NCBI GenBank assembly: GCA_900548135.1
Contig: URJC01000004.1
Location: 1-23,412 of the forward strand
Origin: an uncultured Odoribacter sp.
Lineage (GTDB): Bacteria > Bacteroidota > Bacteroidia > Bacteroidales > Marinifilaceae
DNA length: 23,412 bases
Direction of reading: 5' to 3'
The translations under genes were made by a program, and so were the position numbers. The notes under the pieces are model-generated. The model was not told the DNA's origin. It worked only from the letters and a program-made list of their open reading frames with translations, and searched no databases. Below are positions 15,219 to 22,599 of this stretch, piece by piece (the first letter of the stretch is position 1; each line of letters starts with the position of its first letter).

Positions 15219-16981
15219 AGCGAATTCACGTATTCAGTTAAAGCTTCTACTTCTTTCCGGGACAATTTCTTGTCAACCCCATGTTTATACACCTCAAACA
15301 CCTCTTCCATAGTAGCAGCACGGCCATCAAACAGATAAGGAGCCGTACGCCATACTTCCCGAAGGGTGGGAGTATCCCATCCCTTTTCGAACTCAATGTC
15401 TTCGCCTATACGGTACATTCTCATATCTGTATAATAAGGACCGCTATGACATTCACCACATTTCAATTTCTCGAATATTCTTTGTCCTTCCTTTGCTTTC
15501 TCCGACAGTTCACCATTAACCAGATAGGGACTCGGTACAGGGCGTAGTGATTTCAGATAAGCATCCACACACCGGGCATCTTCTTCCGAGATATTAAAAA
15601 ACTGTATAAAGTTAAAACCTGCCCGCACCGCACGTTCAGCATGTTCCCGAATCCCGGAAATCATATTCGGAGGAGTCACATGGCTAAAAAGCAAACTCTT
15701 GCAATTCTTCGGATTACCCACCCCATCATTCATCAAATCCCAATTCATACCATCCGTACGGGCATCTCCAGGATGACATCCGTTACAACTTTGCCAATTC
15801 TGAAAACAGTGAGAGGCATCATTAAAATAACGTTCACCTTTGTCCTCAATACTTTCTTCACGCCCGGGATTCAATTCAACCGCTTTTATTTCATGGGTAT
15901 TAATATCCATGAAGTTCAATATATCGCTGAAATAAGTCGGAATAATCAACCGATCACCGTTTAAAACCATATTACGGGGCCCATTCCCCCGCAAAGGAAT
16001 ACGTTTGCGTATACCATACAAAAAAGTCAGGTCATAATCCAAAGCTGCCTTATCCGGATAATTCAGGAATCTCTCTAACATAGCTTTCTGGTCAATCATA
16101 CTTATTTCATGAGTTCCGGAATGGGAAATAAAGATATGATTCTCGTTACAGGCAATACTCCAGACGCCAGCAGCCCCTCTTTCCGGTTCATCTACTACAA
16201 CAGCCCCCAGAAATTCCTGCTTAGCTACGTCAATCACACTAAAGGCACTGGTATTCATCCATCCTTGCTGCAACTGGGAAGTAGGCACTGTGAAACGTCC
16301 CAGGTTATGCACCACATAAATATATTCACCATCCGAAGAGATACAGATTCCCCGTAAAGCATTACTACCATTCGCTAACCGGATATCTTTCACCTTCGTA
16401 AATCCCTCCATCTCAATGACAGAAACACAAGAAGCCACGTAATCAACATCTGCTCGTTGAGACGGCAAAAAATTGGCAACAAACATATATTTACCATCCT
16501 TACTAAATACTGCCGAGCGAGGTTCACGTAATACGGTCACGGTACGGAGTAATTTCATAGAGACCGGATCTATTTCGGAAACCGTATTCTGGAATGCATT
16601 ACACACATATATCCGCTTTCTATCCGGACTGAACATCGGATGGCAAGCACCTGAACCAGTTGCAACCACAGCTGACACCTCACCCGTCTGCAACGAAAGA
16701 AGTTGCAAACGCCCAACCGTTTCAAAGGTTGTTACATAAACTTTGTCAACATCCGGTAATACCCCCGTAGGTACCTCATCAATTGGAAAAGTACGGAGTA
16801 GTTTACCTTCAGAAGAAATAACATCCAACCGCTTTGCTCCTTTTTCTGTTATCACAATTTCCCCTTTTTCATTCAAAGCCACAGCAGTCGGAAAAAGAGG
16901 CGGATTTCCCGCTGAAGCATAAGAAACACAACACCCAATAAAACACAACACCAATAAACTTTTAAACATATAATTCCACAT
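15215..16981 (-). CDS. Secreted beta-propeller/diheme MauG-like cytochrome
   Basis: This 588-residue protein has a Sec signal peptide (hydrophobic about 6-22, cleavage near YASA-GN); ATGs at 16981 and 16969 are both possible. Residues about 28-365 form a YncE/YVTN-type seven-bladed propeller with repeats such as PMFSPDRKRIYVCNAF, AVFSKDGKYMFVANF and CISSDGEYIYVVHN. The C-terminal 200 residues are a cytochrome c peroxidase/MauG-like diheme module: CNGCH at 399-403, CGECH at 508-512 and the family signature DTPTLREVWRTAPYLFDGRA at about 536-555. Such proteins use a bis-Fe or high-spin haem centre for peroxide reduction or for oxidative modification of a partner protein or small molecule. It follows the IclR gene by 15 bp and overlaps the RidA-like gene by 4 bp. 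Fusion of a propeller to a MauG module is known; its substrate here is unknown. Confidence 0.9.
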   Translation of the reverse strand: MWNYMFKSLLVLCFIGCCVSYASAGNPPLFPTAVALNEKGEIVITEKGAKRLDVISSEGKLLRTFPIDEVPTGVLPDVDKVYVTTFETVGRLQLLSLQTGEVSAVVATGSGACHPMFSPDRKRIYVCNAFQNTVSEIDPVSMKLLRTVTVLREPRSAVFSKDGKYMFVANFLPSQRADVDYVASCVSVIEMEGFTKVKDIRLANGSNALRGICISSDGEYIYVVHNLGRFTVPTSQLQQGWMNTSAFSVIDVAKQEFLGAVVVDEPERGAAGVWSIACNENHIFISHSGTHEISMIDQKAMLERFLNYPDKAALDYDLTFLYGIRKRIPLRGNGPRNMVLNGDRLIIPTYFSDILNFMDINTHEIKAVELNPGREESIEDKGERYFNDASHCFQNWQSCNGCHPGDARTDGMNWDLMNDGVGNPKNCKSLLFSHVTPPNMISGIREHAERAVRAGFNFIQFFNISEEDARCVDAYLKSLRPVPSPYLVNGELSEKAKEGQRIFEKLKCGECHSGPYYTDMRMYRIGEDIEFEKGWDTPTLREVWRTAPYLFDGRAATMEEVFEVYKHGVDKKLSRKEVEALTEYVNSL

Positions 16982-16996
16982 CTTCTTTATTATATT

Positions 16997-17785
16997 CTAC
17001 ACTTTTTTTAACTTACTATATCCAAGTTCAAGCGATATATCCTGTGCAACCTGCTTGATACACTCAGCAAACGAAACGACAACTCCATTTGACAGTCTGT
17101 CCCTGGGACCAGAAATCCAGATCGCACCACATGGATAACCCGTATAATTGAAAATAGGAGCTCCTATGCATATCACTCCATTCAACTCTTCCTCATTATC
17201 CATGGCATAGCCTTGTTGCCGTACTTTTTCAAGTTCTTTTAAATAGACTTCACGTGAGGTAATTGTACGCACATTATAACGGGTAAATTCCATATATGAC
17301 AAATATCGTTCCCGAACAGTATTGGGCAAATAGGCCATAATAGCCTTACCGGGAGCCGAGCAATGTAATTCGAAAGACTTCCCCGGAGAAAGAATAAAAC
17401 GAAACGTATGATGTCCTTGTGCCTGCTCTATAAAAATACCTTTCTGATCTCCCAACACTCCAAAACAGGCAGTCTCTTTCACCCGATCACGCAAATCACG
17501 CAAATGCGGCAATACGGTTTCCAATAAATTATGTTCATTTAATGACCTGAACCCCAAAGTCAACAATTTCCGGGATATCTTATACCGCTTAGTATCATCA
17601 TCATAATTCAGATAACCCAGACGTACCAATGTATTCAAAATACGATAAGCCGTAGTCTGAGAAATATCAAGGGCAGCTTTAATCACCTGAAGCGTCTCTC
17701 CCGAACTATGAAACGACAAATATTCAAGCACCGCAATACCTTTTTCTAAATTTGGGACTTTATAATGTTCTTCTCCTTTTTCCAT
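16997..17785 (-). CDS. IclR-family transcriptional regulator
   Basis: The ATG at 17785 gives 262 residues; an in-frame GTG at 17806 would add seven but would place a dyad within the coding sequence. Residues about 8-70 form the winged helix-turn-helix (VPNLEKGIAVLEYLS, then ISQTTAYRILNTLVRLGYL), and about 80-255 form the IclR ligand-binding domain with LHCSAPGKAIMAYLP, EELNGVICIGAPIFNYTGYPCGAIWISGP. These regulators bind small carboxylates or aromatics and commonly control adjacent catabolic operons. It is the first gene of the minus-strand redox block, 15 bp before the diheme cytochrome gene, and is preceded by two dyads spaced 20 bp apart that are good candidate binding sites. Autoregulation together with the downstream block is the simplest model. 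The ligand is unknown. Confidence 0.92.
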   Translation of the reverse strand: MEKGEEHYKVPNLEKGIAVLEYLSFHSSGETLQVIKAALDISQTTAYRILNTLVRLGYLNYDDDTKRYKISRKLLTLGFRSLNEHNLLETVLPHLRDLRDRVKETACFGVLGDQKGIFIEQAQGHHTFRFILSPGKSFELHCSAPGKAIMAYLPNTVRERYLSYMEFTRYNVRTITSREVYLKELEKVRQQGYAMDNEEELNGVICIGAPIFNYTGYPCGAIWISGPRDRLSNGVVVSFAECIKQVAQDISLELGYSKLKKV

Positions 17786-17788
17786 ATT

Positions 17789-17827
17789 TGGAATACAATT
17801 TTCCACATTTGAAATATTATTTCAGAT
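17789..17827. promoter_or_regulatory. Two tandem dyads, candidate IclR-type operators
   Basis: TGGAA-N7-TTCCA (17789-17805, centre 17797) and TGAAAT-ATT-ATTTCA (17810-17824, centre 17817) lie directly upstream of the preferred IclR-gene start. The second extends with one mismatch to 17807-17827. Centres are 20 bp apart, about two helical turns. The purine-rich half-sites resemble the E. coli IclR box TGGAAATNATTTCCA. They would overlap the transcript start predicted from the -7 box at 17834-17841. Confidence 0.5.
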
Positions 17828-17833
17828 TTATAC

Positions 17834-17841
17834 CAAAAATA
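17834..17841 (-). promoter_or_regulatory. Candidate -7 box for the redox operon
   Basis: Minus-strand TATTTTTG (17841-17834) fits TAnnTTTG; an identical copy lies at 17856-17849. A TTTG (17868-17865) lies 23 bp upstream of the first copy, slightly too far for a standard -33 box, so the promoter may be weak or activator-dependent. Confidence 0.35.
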
Positions 17842-18002
17842 AAAAAGTCAAAAATAATATAAGCACAAAATCTCTGAAAATTAGTTAAAAGCAGAATATT
17901 TTTACAAGAAACAGGTTAGCCACTTAATTTATAACAATTCTTCCACTACTCATTAATGCCTGAAATTTCAAAATCAGGAATTCATTTTCTTACTTTTAAT
18001 CC

Positions 18003-18010
18003 TATATTTG
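18003..18010 (+). promoter_or_regulatory. -7 box immediately before tadA
   Basis: TATATTTG, a perfect TAnnTTTG box, ends only 4 bp before the ATG at 18015. Transcription would start at or very near the initiation codon. No clear -33 box was seen in the AT-rich DNA about 20 bp upstream. Confidence 0.5.
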
Positions 18011-18014
18011 CCGG

Positions 18015-18452
18015 ATGAATACGCATGAACAATATATGCTTAAAGCATTAGATGAAGCGGCAAAAGCCGCCGAAGAAGGAGAAATTCCGGTTGGGGCAAT
18101 CATCGTATGTAAAGGTAAAATCATAGCCCGGGCACACAATGAAACTGAAAAATTGAACGATGTTACAGCACATGCAGAAATGATTGCCATCACTATGGCC
18201 ACCTCTTTTCTGGGTGGGAAATACCTGAATGAATGTACTCTCTACGTCACAATGGAACCCTGTACGATGTGTGCCGGAGCTTTAGCTTGGGCACAACTCG
18301 GAGAACTGATCATCGGTGCATCAGATCCAAACCGGGGGTATACCCGTCTTTCCCCGTCAGTACTGCATCCACGTACCCGGGTAACCACCGGAATCCTGGC
18401 AGAAAAATGCAGCGTAATGATTAAAGACTTTTTTAAAACAAAAAGAACTTAG
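18015..18452 (+). CDS. tadA: tRNA-specific adenosine deaminase
   Basis: This 145-residue zinc enzyme converts adenosine-34 of the tRNA anticodon to inosine. HAE at 53-55 supplies a zinc ligand and the catalytic glutamate, and PCTMC at 82-86 supplies the two zinc cysteines. The C-terminal part (HPRTRVTTGILAEKCSVMIKDFF) matches the TadA-specific tail rather than that of guanine or cytidine deaminases, and NDVTAHAEM is the usual Bacteroidetes form. The ATG at 18015 lies 4 bp after a -7 promoter box; the next in-frame ATG (18036, codon 8) is a possible alternative, with little loss because the conserved domain begins there. It is divergent from the IclR gene and converges on the transporter gene with a 6-bp gap. 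Confidence 0.92.
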   Translation: MNTHEQYMLKALDEAAKAAEEGEIPVGAIIVCKGKIIARAHNETEKLNDVTAHAEMIAITMATSFLGGKYLNECTLYVTMEPCTMCAGALAWAQLGELIIGASDPNRGYTRLSPSVLHPRTRVTTGILAEKCSVMIKDFFKTKRT

Positions 18453-18458
18453 TTATTT

Positions 18459-20051
18459 TCAAATCAAAGCGATCAACTGAATAAATACAATCAGAAAAAC
18501 CATAGCAATAGGATAAACTGTTGCGTAGGCTACACTAGGCATATCCGAATCAGTCATCGAATCAGCTGCAGCCAACCCGGGGGTACTGGTCATTCCTCCG
18601 GTAATCGTCCCCATCAAATCAAAAACATTGATTTTACAAATAAAAAATCCCACCAACATAGCCAGGATCATAGGTACTAATGTAATAGCGAATCCCACAC
18701 CAAAAAGTATCCATCCACTTTCCTGAAAGGTAGCAACAAGGTTGGCTCCTGCAGCGGTTCCCACCTCCGCTAAAAACAATAATAGTCCCAATTGCCGTAA
18801 CAATTGATTGGCTGACCCGGACATCGACCAGATAACCGGTCCGGTTTTTCCCAAAGCACTCAATACCAAAGCAACAATCAAAACCCCTCCTGTTAATCCC
18901 GGAGAAAAACTAAAACTATCCGAAAAAGAAATATTTATTTTACCGAAAATGACTCCCAAAACAATTCCCATAGCTATGGGGAAAAAATCAGTGTCCGAAA
19001 GACGCTTCTCATCATTTCCTAACAATTTGGACAATTCATTCAGACTATCCTGATGTCCGACCACAGTCAGTTTATCCCCAAACTTCAACACCAAATCCGG
19101 GCTTGGTGATAAATCAATACCACTCCGTCTCACCCGGGTAACGGTACAACTGAAATTCTCCTGAAAATTCAGATTTCCCAAACTTTTACCGATGACTTCT
19201 TTATTTGTTATCAACAACAAACGCAATTCATAGGATTGTCCCAATGGTAAATCTTCTGCCACCCGTTCCCCCAATAACAGCCCCAATTGTTCCAAAGCAG
19301 TCACATTACCCACGGCTTTCACCAGGTCATCTTTATGCAAAACACTCTGAGGTGATGGCAACTCGGTTGCCTCCCCATGCTTGATTCTGGAGATAACAGC
19401 TCCAGTCATCGTCCGGATTTGCAATTGAGTCAATGACTTACCGAAAATCCCGGCATTTGTAATCCGGAAAGTCCCTGTCTGCAAGGAAGGAAATCTTTCT
19501 TTTTGTTTATGTTCCAACTTTCTTTCTTCGGTTCTTAAATCTACTCCCAACAGTTTAGGCAATAACTTGACAAACAAAATCACTCCGATCACTCCAAAAG
19601 GATAAGCAATACCATAAGAAATCGAAGCAGCAGAAGACTTGGTTGCATCAATAGCTGCCGCTAAGCCCGGAGTACTGGTTAACGCCCCTGCAATTAAACC
19701 TACAGTTTCATCCGTATCCAACCCTAAAATATATTTCAATCCAAGCCCGGTCAAACAAGCCGACCCAACAATTAATAAGGTAATCAAAATCAATAACTTC
19801 CCTTGTGATTTGAAAGAACCGAAAAAACCAGGACCGGCTTGTATTCCAATAGTGAAAATAAACAAGACCAATCCAAAATTTCCCAATTCTTTAGGAATAA
19901 TCACTCCAAAATGGCCAAATAATAAGGCAATAAAAATTACGGCAGAAACATCCAGAGAAATGCCCCGAAAATTAACCTTCCCAAGTATAAACCCCAAAGC
20001 AACAATCAGGAAAAGAACAAAATAAGATGACTGTAAAAGACTCTCAAACAT
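18459..20051 (-). CDS. AspT/YidE/YbjL-family transporter with two TrkA_C domains
   Basis: This inner-membrane protein has the duplicated architecture of the aspartate:alanine exchanger family. There are about five hydrophobic helices at each end, a duplicated motif near the fifth helix of each half (GALTSTPGLAAA and GGMTSTPGLAAA), and between them two TrkA_C (RCK_C) domains at about 195-280 and 285-365, with repeated motifs such as GKSLTQLQI and GKSLGNLNF, and HKDDLVKAVG and FGDKLTVVG. ATG 20051 gives 530 residues (MFESLLQSS); ATG 20066 or TTG 20081 upstream would add 5 or 10. Family members exchange dicarboxylates or amino acids, but most are uncharacterised, so the substrate stays open. The gene follows aroA by 87 bp and may be in the same transcript, although the functions are not obviously linked. 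Confidence 0.88.
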   Translation of the reverse strand: MFESLLQSSYFVLFLIVALGFILGKVNFRGISLDVSAVIFIALLFGHFGVIIPKELGNFGLVLFIFTIGIQAGPGFFGSFKSQGKLLILITLLIVGSACLTGLGLKYILGLDTDETVGLIAGALTSTPGLAAAIDATKSSAASISYGIAYPFGVIGVILFVKLLPKLLGVDLRTEERKLEHKQKERFPSLQTGTFRITNAGIFGKSLTQLQIRTMTGAVISRIKHGEATELPSPQSVLHKDDLVKAVGNVTALEQLGLLLGERVAEDLPLGQSYELRLLLITNKEVIGKSLGNLNFQENFSCTVTRVRRSGIDLSPSPDLVLKFGDKLTVVGHQDSLNELSKLLGNDEKRLSDTDFFPIAMGIVLGVIFGKINISFSDSFSFSPGLTGGVLIVALVLSALGKTGPVIWSMSGSANQLLRQLGLLLFLAEVGTAAGANLVATFQESGWILFGVGFAITLVPMILAMLVGFFICKINVFDLMGTITGGMTSTPGLAAADSMTDSDMPSVAYATVYPIAMVFLIVFIQLIALI

Positions 20052-20138
20052 AATTAATCCACTCATGTATTCATTTACCAACGATCAAGATGCTGATCCG
20101 AAACGGGTTATACCAGATTCGCAACGGACATTCTTTGT

Positions 20139-21389
20139 TTATCGTGCCTTGCCCTTCAAAACACCGGAATTTCGGGCAAAAATCCCGATCTTATTCATTT
20201 CTTCCCAATAGCCAGGGAATGACTTGGTAACAACATCTTTATCTACGATTACCAAACCTTTATGTTTCAAGACAGCAGGAGCAAAAGCCATAGCCATACG
20301 ATGGTCATGGTAAGTCTCAATTTCTGGCCCAGCCATTGGTTTGCATGTCCCACCTTCCCAACTCAACTTGTTATCCCCATCCGCTTTCAAACAATACCCC
20401 AATTTGGCCAGTTCAACCATTAAAGCCGCTATACGGTCCGTTTCCTTTATCCGTAAAGTTTCCACTCCCCGAAATACAAAAGGAATACCCATCACACAGC
20501 AAGCCACTGCAAATGACTGCACCAAATCAGGCATTTCCACAAAATCGAATTCCAACCGACTAACCTGCCTGGCCGTTAGAGTCAAAATCACATCCTCTCC
20601 GGTAAACCCAGCCTTTACTCCTAACTTTTCCCAAACCTCTACCTGCCGGGCATCTCCTTGCATACTGTTCTGAGAAAGTCCCCTCAAAGAAAGGCTTCCT
20701 CCTTCAGCTATTGCAAGCAACTCAAAAAAATAAGAAGCTGCACTCCAATCCGATTCAACCCGGAAAGGAATGGCTACATAAGGCTGAGCTTCTATCCGGA
20801 TAACAGCACCTTCCCGCCGCACGTTGGCTCCAAATTCCCGCATAATTTGTACCGTCATATCTATATAAGTACCCGAAACTACTTTTCCCTCTAATTTAAT
20901 GGTTAAGCCTTTTTCCATGTAAGGAGCAATCATCATCAGAGCAGATATATACTGACTGCTTACCGAAGCCGGAATTTCTATCTCTCCTCCCACCAAATAA
21001 GAACCGGATATAATCAAAGGCGGAAAACCTATTCTTTCACGATAATCGATATGCGCCCCCAATTGATTCAAAGCATCTACCAGCACTCCTATGGGCCGTT
21101 GTTTCATGCGCTCTGATCCTGTTAATTCCCATTTTCCCACAACCCGGGCTAAAAAAGCAGTCAGGAAACGCATAGCTGTACCAGCATGACCGACATGAAA
21201 ACAAGTTCCATCAGAAGATAAAACCTCCAACATACTTTTAGTATCATCGCAATCTGCCAGGTTTTCAACCGGCATATCACTATCAGCCAAAGCATGAATA
21301 ATCAGAACCCGATTGGAAATACTTTTAGAAGCTGGTAAACTCACCTGTCCCCTCAACACTTGAGTCTTAAAATCCAATGATATATTCAT
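20139..21389 (-). CDS. aroA: 3-phosphoshikimate 1-carboxyvinyltransferase (EPSP synthase)
   Basis: This cytosolic enzyme condenses shikimate-3-phosphate with phosphoenolpyruvate in the shikimate pathway. The 416-residue protein shows LPASKSISNR at 19-28 (K22, S23 and R27 contact substrate), GHAGTAMRFL for the PEP/glyphosate loop (usually NAGTAMR; here His replaces Asn), SERMKQRPIG, SSQYISALM, a YIDMT segment, RIKETDRIAAL and DHRMAMAFA. Length is slightly short of the 425-430 of E. coli, normal for Bacteroidetes. The ATG at 21389 begins directly with the first beta strand. It follows aroB by 19 bp in the same direction, so the two are almost certainly co-transcribed; the next gene is an AspT-like transporter. 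Confidence 0.95.
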   Translation of the reverse strand: MNISLDFKTQVLRGQVSLPASKSISNRVLIIHALADSDMPVENLADCDDTKSMLEVLSSDGTCFHVGHAGTAMRFLTAFLARVVGKWELTGSERMKQRPIGVLVDALNQLGAHIDYRERIGFPPLIISGSYLVGGEIEIPASVSSQYISALMMIAPYMEKGLTIKLEGKVVSGTYIDMTVQIMREFGANVRREGAVIRIEAQPYVAIPFRVESDWSAASYFFELLAIAEGGSLSLRGLSQNSMQGDARQVEVWEKLGVKAGFTGEDVILTLTARQVSRLEFDFVEMPDLVQSFAVACCVMGIPFVFRGVETLRIKETDRIAALMVELAKLGYCLKADGDNKLSWEGGTCKPMAGPEIETYHDHRMAMAFAPAVLKHKGLVIVDKDVVTKSFPGYWEEMNKIGIFARNSGVLKGKAR

Positions 21390-21408
21390 AAAAAATAATG
21401 TACGATTT

Positions 21409-22440
21409 CTATAGTTGTTTAAGGGCTTCTAAAATATTTTCCCGACTGCAATACTGGTCTATTTCAACTTCTCCAGGACACCGTAATAAAGTAAAATTAA
21501 CCCCTTCATGCTCATTTTTTTTATCATGAAGCATCAGTTCATATAATTCTTCAGGCTCCCCTACTTCATGATACACCGGATATTTCCCACGAATAAACTT
21601 CCGCACAGCTTCATAGTGTTTCTCTTCAAATCCCAATTGCTTCACTGAAAGATATAACTCTGCAATCATACCGTAAGCTACGGCGTCTCCATGATAAATT
21701 TCCAGATTCTTCTTTATGGCAATACTTTCTATAGCGTGCCCGATAGTATGTCCAAAATTTAAAGCTTTCCGGAGTCCTTTTTCACGAGGATCAGCTTGTA
21801 CTATTGCAGCTTTTACAGCCACTGATCTCTTAATTAAATCCAGAAAATCAGCCTCTGCAACTCCCCCTAAATCCACTTGCATCACTTCAGCAAGATGCTC
21901 TTCATCAGCTAACAAAGCATGTTTTAACATCTCTGCGAACCCGGATAATATCTGCCGTTCAGAAAGAGAACTTAAAAAATAATTGTCAATAATCACCCAT
22001 TCAGGTATGGAAAAAGTACCAATTTCATTCTTCAGTCCATCAAAATTTATTCCGGTCTTTCCTCCTACAGAAGCATCCACCTGCGACAAAAGAGTGGTAG
22101 GAATGTTCAGGCAACGGATTCCCCGCTTAAAACAGGAAGCAGCAAATCCACCAACATCAGTAATCAACCCTCCTCCCAGATTAATCAATACAGAGTTACG
22201 GCGTGCTCCATATTCCGATAAAATATGCCAGATATAAACCACGCTTTCCAACGACTTATTATACTCACCTTCAGCTATCGTTATAATATGTTCCCTGGGC
22301 ACATAGCCCATATTCAGATGCTCCATACAATAATTCCGACTATTGTTATCCACCAACACAAAAATATCAGAGGAATTCACACTTTTCAGTTTACCTCTTA
22401 ATTCTGTACCGGCATCCCGGGTAAAAACGACATTAACCAT
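21409..22440 (-). CDS. aroB: 3-dehydroquinate synthase
   Basis: This enzyme converts DAHP to 3-dehydroquinate using NAD+ and a divalent metal, the second step of the shikimate pathway. The 343-residue protein has NLGGGLITDVGGFAAS at about 87-102 (NAD loop and conserved Asp), the core signature IPTTLLSQVDASVGGKTGIN at about 113-132, GFAEMLKHALL (metal ligand Glu), and LNFGHTIGHAIES and YHGDAVAYGM (metal ligand His residues). The frame is open upstream to 22629, but those 63 residues are not AroB-like, cross the promoter at 22457-22487 and overlap dprA, so the ATG at 22440 is chosen. aroA follows by 19 bp. The gene is divergent from dprA. Confidence 0.95.
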   Translation of the reverse strand: MVNVVFTRDAGTELRGKLKSVNSSDIFVLVDNNSRNYCMEHLNMGYVPREHIITIAEGEYNKSLESVVYIWHILSEYGARRNSVLINLGGGLITDVGGFAASCFKRGIRCLNIPTTLLSQVDASVGGKTGINFDGLKNEIGTFSIPEWVIIDNYFLSSLSERQILSGFAEMLKHALLADEEHLAEVMQVDLGGVAEADFLDLIKRSVAVKAAIVQADPREKGLRKALNFGHTIGHAIESIAIKKNLEIYHGDAVAYGMIAELYLSVKQLGFEEKHYEAVRKFIRGKYPVYHEVGEPEELYELMLHDKKNEHEGVNFTLLRCPGEVEIDQYCSRENILEALKQL

Positions 22441-22456
22441 AGTAATAATTTTTTTA

Positions 22457-22487
22457 CAAAAATAAAAAGGAATAAGGAAAAACCAAA
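22457..22487 (-). promoter_or_regulatory. Bacteroidetes-type promoter for aroB-aroA
   Basis: Minus-strand TTTG (22487-22484), 19 bp, then TATTTTTG (22464-22457). The predicted transcript start near 22453 leaves a leader of only about 12 nt before the aroB ATG at 22440, and it rules out the longer aroB reading frame. Confidence 0.6.
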
Positions 22488-22542
22488 TACATATTCCGTT
22501 CCAACTGAAATTCAACCGGATTAATTCTAAACAAAACAAAAC

Positions 22543-22574
22543 ATTGTTTGAAAGAAATAAATTTCGTATATTTG
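22543..22574 (+). promoter_or_regulatory. Bacteroidetes-type promoter for dprA
   Basis: ATTG (22543-22546), 20 bp, then TATATTTG (22567-22574), a good match to the TTTG-N19/21-TAnnTTTG pattern. The transcript would start near 22579, about 20 nt before the ATG at 22600. It is divergent from the aroB promoter, with about 55 bp between the two -33 boxes. Confidence 0.6.
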
Positions 22575-22599
22575 TTAAAGCTGTTTCTAAAATCAAGTA

